Assembly (NCBI GenBank): GCA_018608045.1
Contig: JABBAI010000062.1
Coordinates: 1-57,845, forward strand
Length of the DNA: 57,845 nucleotides
Reading direction: 5' to 3'
Origin: Octadecabacter sp.
GTDB taxonomy: Bacteria; Pseudomonadota; Alphaproteobacteria; Rhodobacterales; Rhodobacteraceae
Shown: piece after piece, positions 42,327 through 50,664 of the stretch
Numbering within the stretch: the first letter of the stretch is position 1
Layout of the letters: every line of letters begins with the position of its first letter
Translations under genes and position numbers: made by a program
Notes under the pieces: model-generated
Told to the model about the DNA's origin: nothing
The model's database searches: none
The model's input: the letters and a program-made list of their open reading frames with translations, nothing else

Positions 42327-43249
42327 TCCCGCGTCAGATCAAGAAACACATCTTCCAGATCAGGTTCTTGCGTGCGCACGTCCTTAATCCCGATCCCAGC
42401 ATCATGCACCACTGACAGGATTTGGTCAGCGCGTGTCAGGCTTGTTTTATAGGTAAATGCCAAGGTGCCATTGTCGCGCTTTGTGCCGGAAATTCCGTTC
42501 GGCAGGGCGGGCAAATCAGCGTCACCGTCTGGCGTGATCACCATCGTTTTCGCATCTAGCTTGCTCAGCAGGTTCGCGGTCGTGTCATTGGCGATGACCG
42601 TGCCGTGGTTGATAATCGCGATCTGGTCACACATTTCCTCGGCTTCTTCTAGGTAATGCGTCGTCAGAATAATCGTCATACCTTCGTCATTCAGACGGCG
42701 TACGTTCTGCCAAAGCATTTTACGCAGCTCGATGTCCACGCCTGCTGTCGGTTCATCCAGCACGAGGATTTGGGGGCTGTGCACCAACGCTTTGCCCAAC
42801 AACAACCGCCGCCGCATGCCACCGGACAAAGACCGCGCATGGGCGTGCGCCTTGTCGGTCAAGCCGGTGAGTTCAAGCAGTTCATCCGTGCGCCGCTGCG
42901 CCTTTGGCACGCCGTACAGCCCCGCCTGAACGTCCAGTGACCCGCGCGGTGTAAAGAACGGGTCAAGGTTGGGTTCTTGCGGCATGATCCCGATGCTGGC
43001 CCGTGACTGACGCGGGTTTTTGTCCTGATCGAACCCCCAGATCGTCACGTTGCCCGATGTCTTGGTGACCAGACCTGCCAGAATGTTAATCAACGTAGAC
43101 TTGCCCGCCCCGTTTGGCCCAAGCAGACCAAAGATTGATCCGCGCGGCACCACCAGATCAACACCGTTCAAGGCGTCTTTGGCAGCGGATCGCTTGGTTG
43201 CTGCGTAGGTTTTGCGCAGGTCCGTGATCTCAAGGGCGTTCTCGGTCAT
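42323..43249 (-). CDS. ABC exporter-type ATP-binding protein, orphan
   Basis: A 308-residue ATPase. I start at 43249 (MTENALEITDL). Walker A GPNGAGKST, signature LSGGMRRRLLLGKAL, Walker B ILVLDEPTAGVD and H-loop LTTHYLEEAE. It is of the CcmA/DrrA group that pairs with a separate permease for drug, lipid or polysaccharide export. No permease gene adjoins it. Confidence 0.9.
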   Translation of the reverse strand: MTENALEITDLRKTYAATKRSAAKDALNGVDLVVPRGSIFGLLGPNGAGKSTLINILAGLVTKTSGNVTIWGFDQDKNPRQSRASIGIMPQEPNLDPFFTPRGSLDVQAGLYGVPKAQRRTDELLELTGLTDKAHAHARSLSGGMRRRLLLGKALVHSPQILVLDEPTAGVDIELRKMLWQNVRRLNDEGMTIILTTHYLEEAEEMCDQIAIINHGTVIANDTTANLLSKLDAKTMVITPDGDADLPALPNGISGTKRDNGTLAFTYKTSLTRADQILSVVHDAGIGIKDVRTQEPDLEDVFLDLTRD

Positions 43250-43342
43250 TGGTATTTTCCCGTCTTGTTCGCGTGGGGCAGGATCGCTAAAGTCCCCCAA
43301 CATCAAAGGCACCTAGCGTGCCCCCAGCCCAGAGGCAAATTC

Positions 43343-43516
43343 ATGACACTCTCCGCACCGGAAACCAAGATCACAGACCAATGGCGGATCGCCTGTGACG
43401 GTGGCGAAGGCGCATTGGGCCATCCCCGCGTCTGGCTGCAAATCGCCAAGAAACAGGGCTGGGTCGAATGCCCGTACTGCGATTGCAAATACGTCCACGG
43501 TGAGGCTGCCGATTGA
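43343..43516 (+). CDS. Small zinc-finger protein (57 aa, CHCC type)
   Basis: From ATG 43343: a single C-x8-H plus CPYC motif (ACDGGEGALGH ... VECPYCDCKY). This resembles the NDUFS6/Zn-finger accessory domain that alphaproteobacteria carry as a free protein and that is related to the mitochondrial complex I subunit. It overlaps the next gene by 4 bases. An exact role here is not shown. Confidence 0.85.
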   Translation: MTLSAPETKITDQWRIACDGGEGALGHPRVWLQIAKKQGWVECPYCDCKYVHGEAAD

Positions 43517-44118
43517 TACAAATCACACGGGCAGTGGCCGGGGTGATTGCCCTTGCGGTTGCTGTGACGCTTTGTGTTCGCACAGGCATGACGATGCAGG
43601 AAAACGGCGCGTCGGTGGCGGGCGCGCTGTGGATTGATTACCGTTTTTTCACAATTTGGGCGAACACGCTGGTCGGTCTGGTGTGCGCAGCGATTGCGCT
43701 GGGTCGTGTGCCGCCGCACTGGTTGACGGCTGGTCCTGCATTGGCGATTGCCCTTGTCGCGGGGGTCTATCACGCACTGCTGGCCGAGGGTCGCAACCTG
43801 ACAGGCCTTGATCTTGTCGTGGACACGATGTTGCACACTGTTGTCCCCGCCGCGTTTATTTTGTTCTGGATGTTGGCCCTGCCCAAGGGTCGCCTCGCAT
43901 GGCGCGACCTGATAATCTGGAGCGCCTATCCCATCGCCTATTCCATCTACGCCATCTTGCGCGGCACGTTTGACGGAGTGCATCCGTACTTTTTCCTTAA
44001 CTTGGATCAATTAGGCGCGGGCGGTGTCGCCATTTGGGTCGTGGGGCTTACATCAGTGTTCCTTGTGGTCGGCGCGATCATGGTGGCCTGCGCACGAAGG
44101 TTCGCCGCAACCGCTTGA
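43513..44118 (+). CDS. Six-helix membrane protein, Pr6Pr-like
   Basis: A 201-residue protein with about six helices, acidic/aromatic loops FFTIWANTLV, DTMLHTVVPAAFILFW and HPYFFLNLDQLGAGG. This pattern matches the Pr6Pr family, whose function is unknown. It is coupled to the zinc-finger gene by a 4-base overlap. Confidence 0.75.
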   Translation: MIQITRAVAGVIALAVAVTLCVRTGMTMQENGASVAGALWIDYRFFTIWANTLVGLVCAAIALGRVPPHWLTAGPALAIALVAGVYHALLAEGRNLTGLDLVVDTMLHTVVPAAFILFWMLALPKGRLAWRDLIIWSAYPIAYSIYAILRGTFDGVHPYFFLNLDQLGAGGVAIWVVGLTSVFLVVGAIMVACARRFAATA

Positions 44119-44178
44119 GCGATTGAACCCGCCCTCAGTCCCCGTTACCAAAGGGTTCTGCACAAGGGGATTACACAC

Positions 44179-46968
44179 ATGGCGTTCGGCAAAGGCTGTC
44201 ACCTTCATTTGATCGATGGATCGGCGTTCATCTTTCGCGCGTATCACGCACTGCCACCGCTCACGCGCAAATCGGACGGCTTGCCGATCGGGGCCGTGTC
44301 GGGATTTTGCAATATGCTGCAACGCTATGTTGAAGGCAACATCGGGGGCGATGTCACGCATGTTGCGGTGATTTTCGACAAAGGCAGCCACACGTTTCGC
44401 AACGATATGTATGACCAATACAAAGCCAACCGCGACGCCATGCCAGAGGATTTGCGCCCCCAGATGCCGCTGACCCGCGATGCGACCCGCGCCTTCAACA
44501 TCGCCTGCGAAGAGATTGAGGGCTTTGAAGCGGACGACATCATCGCGACCCTCGCGCGCCAAGCTCGCGAAGCAGGCGGGGCCTGCACGATTATTTCCAG
44601 CGACAAAGACATGATGCAACTGGTCGGCGACGGCGTGGTGATGATGGATGCCATGAAAGGCAATAAAATCATCGACGTAGACGAAGTGCATGAAAAGTTC
44701 GGCGTCGGCCCTGACCGCGTGATCGACATTCAGGCGCTGGCGGGTGACACCGCCGACAACGTCCCCGGCGCGCCTGGTATCGGCATTAAAACCGCCGCCT
44801 TGCTCATCAACGAATACGGATCGCTAGAAGAATTGCTGGACCGCGCGGGTGAGATCAAACAACCCAAACGCCGCGAGACCCTTATCAACCACCGCGACCA
44901 GATTGAATTGTCCAAACGCCTCGTGACGCTGGACGACGCAATGGACTTGCCGTTCACCATCGATGATCTTGAGGTGCGCGATCCTGATCCTGATGTCCTG
45001 TTGGCGTTCTTGGCCGAAATGGAATTCCGCACCATCGTCAAACGGATTTCCGAAAAGCTGAACGTCGAAGCACCCGTGATCCAAGACACCGCACCCACGC
45101 CTGTGGACGCCCCCGAACAGCCCCCCTTTGACGCTGAGAAATACGAATGGGTGCAGGACGCCACAGCCTTGCAAGCATGGATCGACCGCATCTATGCGCG
45201 CGGCTACGTCGCTGTCGATACCGAAACCACGGCCCTCAACGAAATGCGCGCTGACCTTGTTGGTGTGTCGCTGTGCGTTGAAGCTGGGCAAGCCTGCTAC
45301 ATCCCGCTGACTCACAAAGGCGGCGCTGCGGATGATTTGTTTGGTGACGATGCGCTGGCCGACGGGCAGATGGATTTCGAAGATTGCCTGACGCTTTTGA
45401 AACCCATGCTGGAGGACGACAGTATCCTCAAGATCGGGCAAAATATGAAATACGATGCCAAGATTTTTAAGTGCGTCGGCATCACAGTTGCCCCCATCGA
45501 CGACACGATGTTGATGTCTTACGCGATGAACGCGGGCACGCACCGCCATTCCATGGATGTGCTGTCCGAACAATACCTCGGCCACACCCCGATCCCGATC
45601 AAACCGCTGTTGGGCGCGGGTAAATCCGCGATCACGTTTGATCGTGTCCCCGTGGATGAGGCCGTGAAATACGCAGCTGAGGACGCCGACATCACCCTGC
45701 GCCTGTGGCAAATCCTCAAACCTCAGCTGCACAAAAAGCAGGTCACGTCAGTCTATGAAACGCTGGAACGCCCCTTGGTTCCCGTACTGGCGAAAATGGA
45801 AATGTCCGGCATCAAGGTGGACCGCGATACGCTGTCGCGCATGTCCAACGCCTTTGCGCAGAAAATGGCAGGGCTCGAGGATGAGCTGTTTGAACTGGCG
45901 GGCCATAAATTCAACGTTGGATCGCCCGCACAGGTCGGTGAAATTCTGTTTGACGAAATGGGGCTTGAGGGCGGCAAAAAGGGCAAGACGGGGAAATATT
46001 CGACCGGCGCCGACATCCTCGAAGACCTCGCGACGGAACATGAATTTCCCGCGCGTGTTCTGGATTGGCGCAGCCTGAGTAAGCTGAAATCGACTTACAC
46101 GGACGCGCTTCAAACCCACATCAACGCTGACACGGGCCGCGTGCATACGTCCTATTCGATCACGGGCGCGAACACAGGCCGTCTGTCATCGACGGAACCA
46201 AACCTGCAAAACATACCCATCCGCACGGATGAGGGCCGCACAATCAGAGAGGCGTTTATCGCTGAGGATGGCAAAGTCCTCGTGGCGCTGGATTATTCCC
46301 AGATTGAACTGCGCATCCTCGCCCATGTCGCCAACATTCCCGCATTGAAACAGGCGTTTAAAGACGGCCACGACATCCACGCTATGACCGCGAGCGAGAT
46401 GTTCAATGTGCCGCTGGATGAAATGACAAGCGACGTGCGCCGCCAAGCCAAGGCCATCAATTTCGGGATCATCTACGGGATTTCGGGCTTCGGCCTTGCG
46501 CGCAATCTGCGCATCCGGCGCGCCGAGGCACAGGGGTTTATCGACCGCTATTTCGAACGATTCCCCGGCATCCGCACCTACATGGACGACACGGTGGCCT
46601 TCGCCAAAGAACACAACCGCGTTGAAACTCTGTTCGGGCGCAAAATCCACACGCCTGACATCAACGCCAAAGGGCCACAAGCCGGGTTCGCAAAACGGGC
46701 CGCGATCAATGCGCCGATCCAAGGCACCGCCGCCGACGTGATCCGCCGCGCAATGATCCGCATGGACGACGCGATTGCGCACCTGCCCGCCAAAATGCTG
46801 CTGCAAGTCCACGACGAACTGGTGTTTGAGGTCGACAAAGATGCCGCCGATGATCTGATCGCCGTTGCCAAAAATGTCATGGAAAACGCCGCCAATCCGG
46901 TCGTCAAATTCGACGTGCCGCTGGTTGTGGACGCAGGCATTGGCGCGACGTGGGCAGAGGCGCATTGA
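44179..46968 (+). CDS. polA: DNA polymerase I
   Basis: A 929-residue polymerase with three domains. The 5'-nuclease is at residues 1-290 (AVIFDKGSHTFRND, EADDIIATLA, IGIKTAALLI). The 3'-5' exonuclease is near residues 340-500 with an apparently complete set (AVDTETTALN, NMKYDAK, YAAEDADITL), so proofreading is probably active. The polymerase motifs are A DYSQIELRILAH, B RRQAKAINFGIIYG and C VHDELVFE. It acts in Okazaki processing and repair. Confidence 0.97.
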   Translation: MAFGKGCHLHLIDGSAFIFRAYHALPPLTRKSDGLPIGAVSGFCNMLQRYVEGNIGGDVTHVAVIFDKGSHTFRNDMYDQYKANRDAMPEDLRPQMPLTRDATRAFNIACEEIEGFEADDIIATLARQAREAGGACTIISSDKDMMQLVGDGVVMMDAMKGNKIIDVDEVHEKFGVGPDRVIDIQALAGDTADNVPGAPGIGIKTAALLINEYGSLEELLDRAGEIKQPKRRETLINHRDQIELSKRLVTLDDAMDLPFTIDDLEVRDPDPDVLLAFLAEMEFRTIVKRISEKLNVEAPVIQDTAPTPVDAPEQPPFDAEKYEWVQDATALQAWIDRIYARGYVAVDTETTALNEMRADLVGVSLCVEAGQACYIPLTHKGGAADDLFGDDALADGQMDFEDCLTLLKPMLEDDSILKIGQNMKYDAKIFKCVGITVAPIDDTMLMSYAMNAGTHRHSMDVLSEQYLGHTPIPIKPLLGAGKSAITFDRVPVDEAVKYAAEDADITLRLWQILKPQLHKKQVTSVYETLERPLVPVLAKMEMSGIKVDRDTLSRMSNAFAQKMAGLEDELFELAGHKFNVGSPAQVGEILFDEMGLEGGKKGKTGKYSTGADILEDLATEHEFPARVLDWRSLSKLKSTYTDALQTHINADTGRVHTSYSITGANTGRLSSTEPNLQNIPIRTDEGRTIREAFIAEDGKVLVALDYSQIELRILAHVANIPALKQAFKDGHDIHAMTASEMFNVPLDEMTSDVRRQAKAINFGIIYGISGFGLARNLRIRRAEAQGFIDRYFERFPGIRTYMDDTVAFAKEHNRVETLFGRKIHTPDINAKGPQAGFAKRAAINAPIQGTAADVIRRAMIRMDDAIAHLPAKMLLQVHDELVFEVDKDAADDLIAVAKNVMENAANPVVKFDVPLVVDAGIGATWAEAH

Positions 46969-46984
46969 GGGACGTTTAATACCC

Positions 46985-47438
46985 TCAATCGAGAAGTAAT
47001 CTATTGGCTGATGGGCATTTTCGGGACGCGATGAATTTGCGTGCTCTTGGGATTGGATCACCGAAGTATTGGTCGGGTCCACGATGTTGGCGGGCATTCA
47101 GTTCATCGGTGCAGAGCAGCGGAAAGTCGATTTTTGTGATGGTTGCATTTCATTCGAGCTGTCGTGATCGATATCGTTTCCAATACCTCACCAAGAGAGC
47201 ATCACGATTGCAGTAGCCGTGGAAATCGAAGGCAATTTGTCCGTCTGTCACGAACATATGGTCCCCCGCAAAGCCGTCGTCCGGAACAATCCATTCAGCG
47301 TAAATTTCATCGCGAGGCGTGTCTTCAAGAAAGACACCAGCCAAAATATGGCACGCTCCAAATCCGAAAAAGACGCGGTCTGGTTGATTCCAGCGCCTTT
47401 CGGGGATGTTTTTTGATTCCTGTGATGGGCCAATACAT
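46985..47438 (-). pseudogene. Broken hypothetical gene (frameshift and nonsense)
   Basis: A ~150-residue minus-strand gene. ATG at 47438 gives MYWPITGIKK, but the main frame (NIPERRWNQPDRVFFGFGAC, then HMFVTDGQIAFDFHGY) is one base off. Removing one A from the A6 run (47414-47409) restores it. An in-frame TGA at 47152-47150 then cuts the protein, yet the text continues protein-like after it (RQHRGPDQYFGDPIPRARKF) to the stop at 46985. The family is known only as hypothetical, as far as I can tell. Confidence 0.6.
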
Positions 47439-47473
47439 GACGCTGTGTTTAGCGATCGGATCGGGACGATGCA

Positions 47474-47511
47474 AAACGGGCGCGCTGAGGGGAGGATCAG
47501 CACGCCCGTTT
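47474..47511 (-). terminator. Intrinsic terminator after hsp20
   Basis: Minus strand: AAACGGGCG-x-GCTGA pairs with TCAGC-x-CGCCCGTTT around an 8-base loop, then TGC. It lies 11 bases past the hsp20 stop. Confidence 0.8.
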
Positions 47512-47521
47512 CGTTTCAGTC

Positions 47522-47989
47522 TTAGTTGACCTTTTCGGCCTCGATCACATCAGCCGCTTTACCCGCAGATTTCGCAATTTCAATCCGGCGGGGTTTCAGC
47601 GCTTCGGGTACTTCGCGCACCAGATCGATGTGCAACATGCCGTGTTCGTGGGCCGCGCCTGTGACCTTCACATGATCGGCCAGATGGAACCGGCGGCTAA
47701 ACGCACGGGTCGCGATGCCACGGTGCAGGTAGGTGCGCTCCACGTCATCATCGGCCTTTTTCGCCGTCACGTGCAGGGCGTTTTCCTTGACCTCAACATG
47801 GAGGTCTTCGTCGGCAAATCCGGCCACGGCGATGAAAATACGCCAGCCGTCATCGGCGGTTTTTTCAATGTTGTAGGGTGGGTAGCTCTGGCTGCCTTGG
47901 TCGTTGGACATGATGCGATCCATCATATCGGTGATCTGGTCAAAACCGACAGTGGCGCGGTGCAGCGGGGCAAGATTCAAAGTACGCAT
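47522..47989 (-). CDS. Small heat-shock protein, Hsp20/IbpA family
   Basis: A 155-residue chaperone from ATG 47989 (MRTLNLAPLHRATVGFD). The alpha-crystallin core begins YPPYNIEKTADDGWRI, with the repeated hydrophobic strands and the end motif GMLHIDLVREVPEALKPR holding the variant of the G-x-L site. It binds unfolding proteins without ATP. Its promoter and 5' leader show heat control, see 47990-48044 and 48087-48115. Confidence 0.94.
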   Translation of the reverse strand: MRTLNLAPLHRATVGFDQITDMMDRIMSNDQGSQSYPPYNIEKTADDGWRIFIAVAGFADEDLHVEVKENALHVTAKKADDDVERTYLHRGIATRAFSRRFHLADHVKVTGAAHEHGMLHIDLVREVPEALKPRRIEIAKSAGKAADVIEAEKVN

Positions 47990-48044
47990 AGCGTGTATCC
48001 TTTTCAAAGCGATAACAATTTGTGCCTTCCCGAAACGGGCAAGG
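47990..48044 (-). promoter_or_regulatory. ROSE-like RNA thermometer in the hsp20 leader
   Basis: The ribosome site AGGA (48001-47998), 8 bases before the ATG, can pair with UCGCU (48012-48008), the U-Y-G-C-U anti-SD motif of ROSE elements. The pairing TATC-g-CTT / AAG-GATA leaves the characteristic bulged G. A second hairpin, CCTTGCCCG / CGGGAAGG (48044-48025), lies just upstream. At low temperature the site would be closed, and opened by heat. Folding was done by eye. Confidence 0.6.
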
Positions 48045-48086
48045 CAGGTGGTAACGGGACCCATCATTGGCATCCCGATGAAGATT

Positions 48087-48115
48087 ATTTGGGGGGCAGT
48101 TGTGCAGGTTTCAAG
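48087..48115 (-). promoter_or_regulatory. Sigma-32 (RpoH) promoter of hsp20
   Basis: Minus strand CTTGAAA (48115-48109), 14-base spacer, CCCCAAAT (48094-48087), close to the known heat-shock consensus CTTGAAA-N13/14-CCCCATNT. The leader to the ATG would be ~90 bases. Confidence 0.72.
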
Positions 48116-48133
48116 ACCTGCCTCATCGCGATT

Positions 48134-48946
48134 TTAGGGGCGCACGAACAAGGCACCCGTATCGGCGTGTTCACCTTGGCGGATCACACGCGCGGACGTT
48201 GGGGGGGAGCCGAACAATCCGCGCCCTTGCGCCAACGCCAGTCGCAAAATGGCAATCGGTTCCGCCAGATCCGCGCCGAGGGAAATTTTCTCTCCGTCCA
48301 GTTCGGCCATCGCGGACACAACTGACACAAGACGTGGCACACCGTTTTCATCGCGAAAAATGGGCGCGCCGGAGCTTCCGAAATTCACGCTGCAATCCAT
48401 GACCAACACGCCGTCTTGATGGCCAAGGATGTTGCAGGTTTCTTGCAACGATGGCGCCTCTGATCGATCTTGCGCATAGGACACCACGCTGATTTCGGTG
48501 CCGCTGCGCACGGAGTTCGAGACTTCAAAAGGTGTGATGCGCGTCGATCTGATTGGGCGATCCAGCTGCAACAGGGCCACGTCATAGCGCACGGTATCCG
48601 GCGACGTGTCTTCTGTGTGGGCGTATGACGGATGCAAAACAGCGCTGCGCACAGTGCGGCTGGCCTCTGCGCGGCCACCGCGCAAACCGGCATGAAATTC
48701 GATGCGGGAGGGGTCGAACTCGGACCCGCTGGCGCGATCAAACATGCAATGCGCTGCCGTCAAAACCAGATCAGGGGCGATCAGCGCGCCAGTGCAAAAC
48801 CCTCTGCCGTCAAGGTCCAAACGGCCCACGGCTTCCCAGCCACGGGCGTCATTTCCGGTTGAAAGTTCCTGAAGTGCTGTGGTTTGGGCCTGCGCGCCAA
48901 AGGCAGTCGTAACCAAAAACACCAATGAAATAAGAATTTTTTGCAT
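48134..48946 (-). CDS. Secreted trypsin-like serine protease
   Basis: A 270-residue exported protein. Signal peptide residues 1-20 (ISLVFLVTTAFGAQA). S1 triad H66 (LTAAHC), D122 (YDVALLQLD) and S192 in GSSGAP, where the usual GDSGGP is changed to S-S and G-A; the catalytic serine itself is kept. Two further cysteines (C51/C67) form the His loop. It is related in style to the protease at 12852 but lacks the repeats. Substrate unknown. Confidence 0.9.
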   Translation of the reverse strand: MQKILISLVFLVTTAFGAQAQTTALQELSTGNDARGWEAVGRLDLDGRGFCTGALIAPDLVLTAAHCMFDRASGSEFDPSRIEFHAGLRGGRAEASRTVRSAVLHPSYAHTEDTSPDTVRYDVALLQLDRPIRSTRITPFEVSNSVRSGTEISVVSYAQDRSEAPSLQETCNILGHQDGVLVMDCSVNFGSSGAPIFRDENGVPRLVSVVSAMAELDGEKISLGADLAEPIAILRLALAQGRGLFGSPPTSARVIRQGEHADTGALFVRP

Positions 48947-49019
48947 GTTTCGCCCACTTGTTTCCCCATGATTAATGCGCGTTTAGGGCACAAATGTGGC
49001 ACGGGCTTTCAGGGCCATC

Positions 49020-50339
49020 CTAGCGCAGGATCGGCACCTGCGGCGCGCGCTTACCGGGTGCGTCGAGCGCGGGTGGCTTTGGCCCACCGCTTGCCCAGTC
49101 CAGCAATTCCACGGTGTGCACAATCGGCACGTCTGTGCCGCCGCCAATCTGCATCATGCAGCCGATGTTTCCGGCGGCGATGATATCAGGGTTCACGGCC
49201 TCAAGGGTTTGAACTTTGCGCGTCTTAAGCTGCTTTGAAATCTCGGGCTGCATCAGATTATAGGTGCCTGCCGATCCGCAACACAGATGGCTGTCCGCAG
49301 GTTCGGCGACCTTAAAGCCAGCACGCCGCAGCAAATCCTTTGGAAAGGTTTTGATCTGTTGGCCATGCTGCAACGAACAGGCCGCGTGATAGGCCACGGT
49401 GACGTCCGGCGCGCCGCCTTCTGGTAGGTCCAGTTTCATCAACACTTCGGACACATCCATAGCAATCGCGGCCACCGCTTTTGCATCCTCTGCCAGATCG
49501 GTTTCACGGAACATATGCCCGTAATCCTTCACGGTTGTGCCGCAGCCCGACGTGTTGATGACAATGGCATCAAGGCCGCCTTTGTCCATTTCCGCCCGCC
49601 ACGCGCGGATGTTTTTGGCGGCAGTGCCATGGCTTTCTGCCGTCTTGCCCATGTGATGGGTCAGCGCGCCGCAACAGCCTTGCCCCTCAGCCACCACAAC
49701 CTCTGCGCCCAAACGGGTCAGCAGGCGGATCGTGGCATCATTGATATCCGTGTTCAGCGCCTTTTGCGCACAGCCCGTCATCAGCGCGACACGCATCTTT
49801 TTATCTTTGGCGGGGAAGGTCTGGGGGTCATCATTGCGCGACACAGGCGGGATGGTTTTCGGTGCCATTTCAAGCATGGCACGCAGGCGCGGATCGGGCA
49901 TCAGGCGCGCAAAGGGGCGGCCAATCTTTGCGCCAAGCAGCGCCAAACGAAACCGCATCGGGTAGGGCAGAATTTTCGCAAGGGTCCAGCGCAACACACG
50001 ATCCGACAGGGGGCGTTTATAGGTGTTTTCAATGTATTCGCGCGCGTGATCGACCAGATGCATGTAATGCACGCCACTGGGGCAGGTCGTCATGCAGGCC
50101 AGACAGGACAGGCATTTGTCGATATGGCCCACGGTCTTTTCGTCCGGCACACGCTCGTTTTCAAGCATGTCCTTGATCAGGTAAATCCGCCCGCGCGGAC
50201 TGTCGAGCTCATCGCCCAAAACCTGATAGGTGGGGCAGGTCGCCGTGCAAAATCCGCAATGTACACAGGTGCGCAAAATCTCGTTGGCGCGCGCCGTGCC
50301 AGGGTTCTTAAGCTGCTCATGGGTAAATGTAGTTTGCAT
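49020..50339 (-). CDS. glcF: Glycolate oxidase iron-sulfur subunit
   Basis: A 439-residue protein with two ferredoxin motifs (CVHCGFCTATCP at residues ~26-37, CLSCLACMTTCP at ~77-88) and two C-terminal CCG domains (GCCGALTHHMG, LCCGSAGTYNL) of the heterodisulfide-reductase type. With GlcD and GlcE it oxidises glycolate to glyoxylate, passing electrons to quinone. It is the last gene of the operon. Confidence 0.95.
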   Translation of the reverse strand: MQTTFTHEQLKNPGTARANEILRTCVHCGFCTATCPTYQVLGDELDSPRGRIYLIKDMLENERVPDEKTVGHIDKCLSCLACMTTCPSGVHYMHLVDHAREYIENTYKRPLSDRVLRWTLAKILPYPMRFRLALLGAKIGRPFARLMPDPRLRAMLEMAPKTIPPVSRNDDPQTFPAKDKKMRVALMTGCAQKALNTDINDATIRLLTRLGAEVVVAEGQGCCGALTHHMGKTAESHGTAAKNIRAWRAEMDKGGLDAIVINTSGCGTTVKDYGHMFRETDLAEDAKAVAAIAMDVSEVLMKLDLPEGGAPDVTVAYHAACSLQHGQQIKTFPKDLLRRAGFKVAEPADSHLCCGSAGTYNLMQPEISKQLKTRKVQTLEAVNPDIIAAGNIGCMMQIGGGTDVPIVHTVELLDWASGGPKPPALDAPGKRAPQVPILR

Positions 50340-50340
50340 G

Positions 50341-50664
50341 TCAGGCCCCCGACGAATTGGTGATCAAAAATAGAAACGTAAGCGCGAAGGTCGGGACAAG
50401 CGCCCACAACATGCGCGACCAGATGTCAGACGTCGGTCGCGTCCACAAACGGGGTGCGAGGGCGGACGCGCCGATGACGACGCCCATCAGGGCTGGCAAT
50501 GTGATCAGACGCGCGGTTTCGGGCAACATGGGCCCCAGCGCGATGACACCCAACGCGCCGAACGCCGCCGCCGCCACCAACCGCCAGTCCCACAAAAGTG
50601 CGGCCATCGCGGTTGCACCGATGCAGGGGATAACAACGAAGGTGAAGCCAAGGCTCGATATCAT
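50341..50664 (-). CDS. Small membrane protein within the glc operon (107 aa)
   Basis: Three or four hydrophobic helices (FVVIPCIGATAMAALLWDW, LVAAAAFGALGVIALGP, LITLPALMGVVIGASALAP, ALVPTFALTFLFLIT). It overlaps the glcE stop by 4 bases and ends 1 base before glcF, so it is co-translated. I do not recognise the family; it might be an anchor for the otherwise soluble GlcDEF complex or a transport helper. Confidence 0.78.
   Translation of the reverse strand: MISSLGFTFVVIPCIGATAMAALLWDWRLVAAAAFGALGVIALGPMLPETARLITLPALMGVVIGASALAPRLWTRPTSDIWSRMLWALVPTFALTFLFLITNSSGA

Noticed and set aside
44824-45732. 302-codon minus-strand ORF opposite polA
   Set aside because: No motifs or ribosome site, entirely inside a confident gene.
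46186-47097. 303-codon minus-strand ORF opposite the end of polA
   Set aside because: Shadow of the polymerase domain; His/Asp-rich composition is an artefact of codon bias on the other strand.
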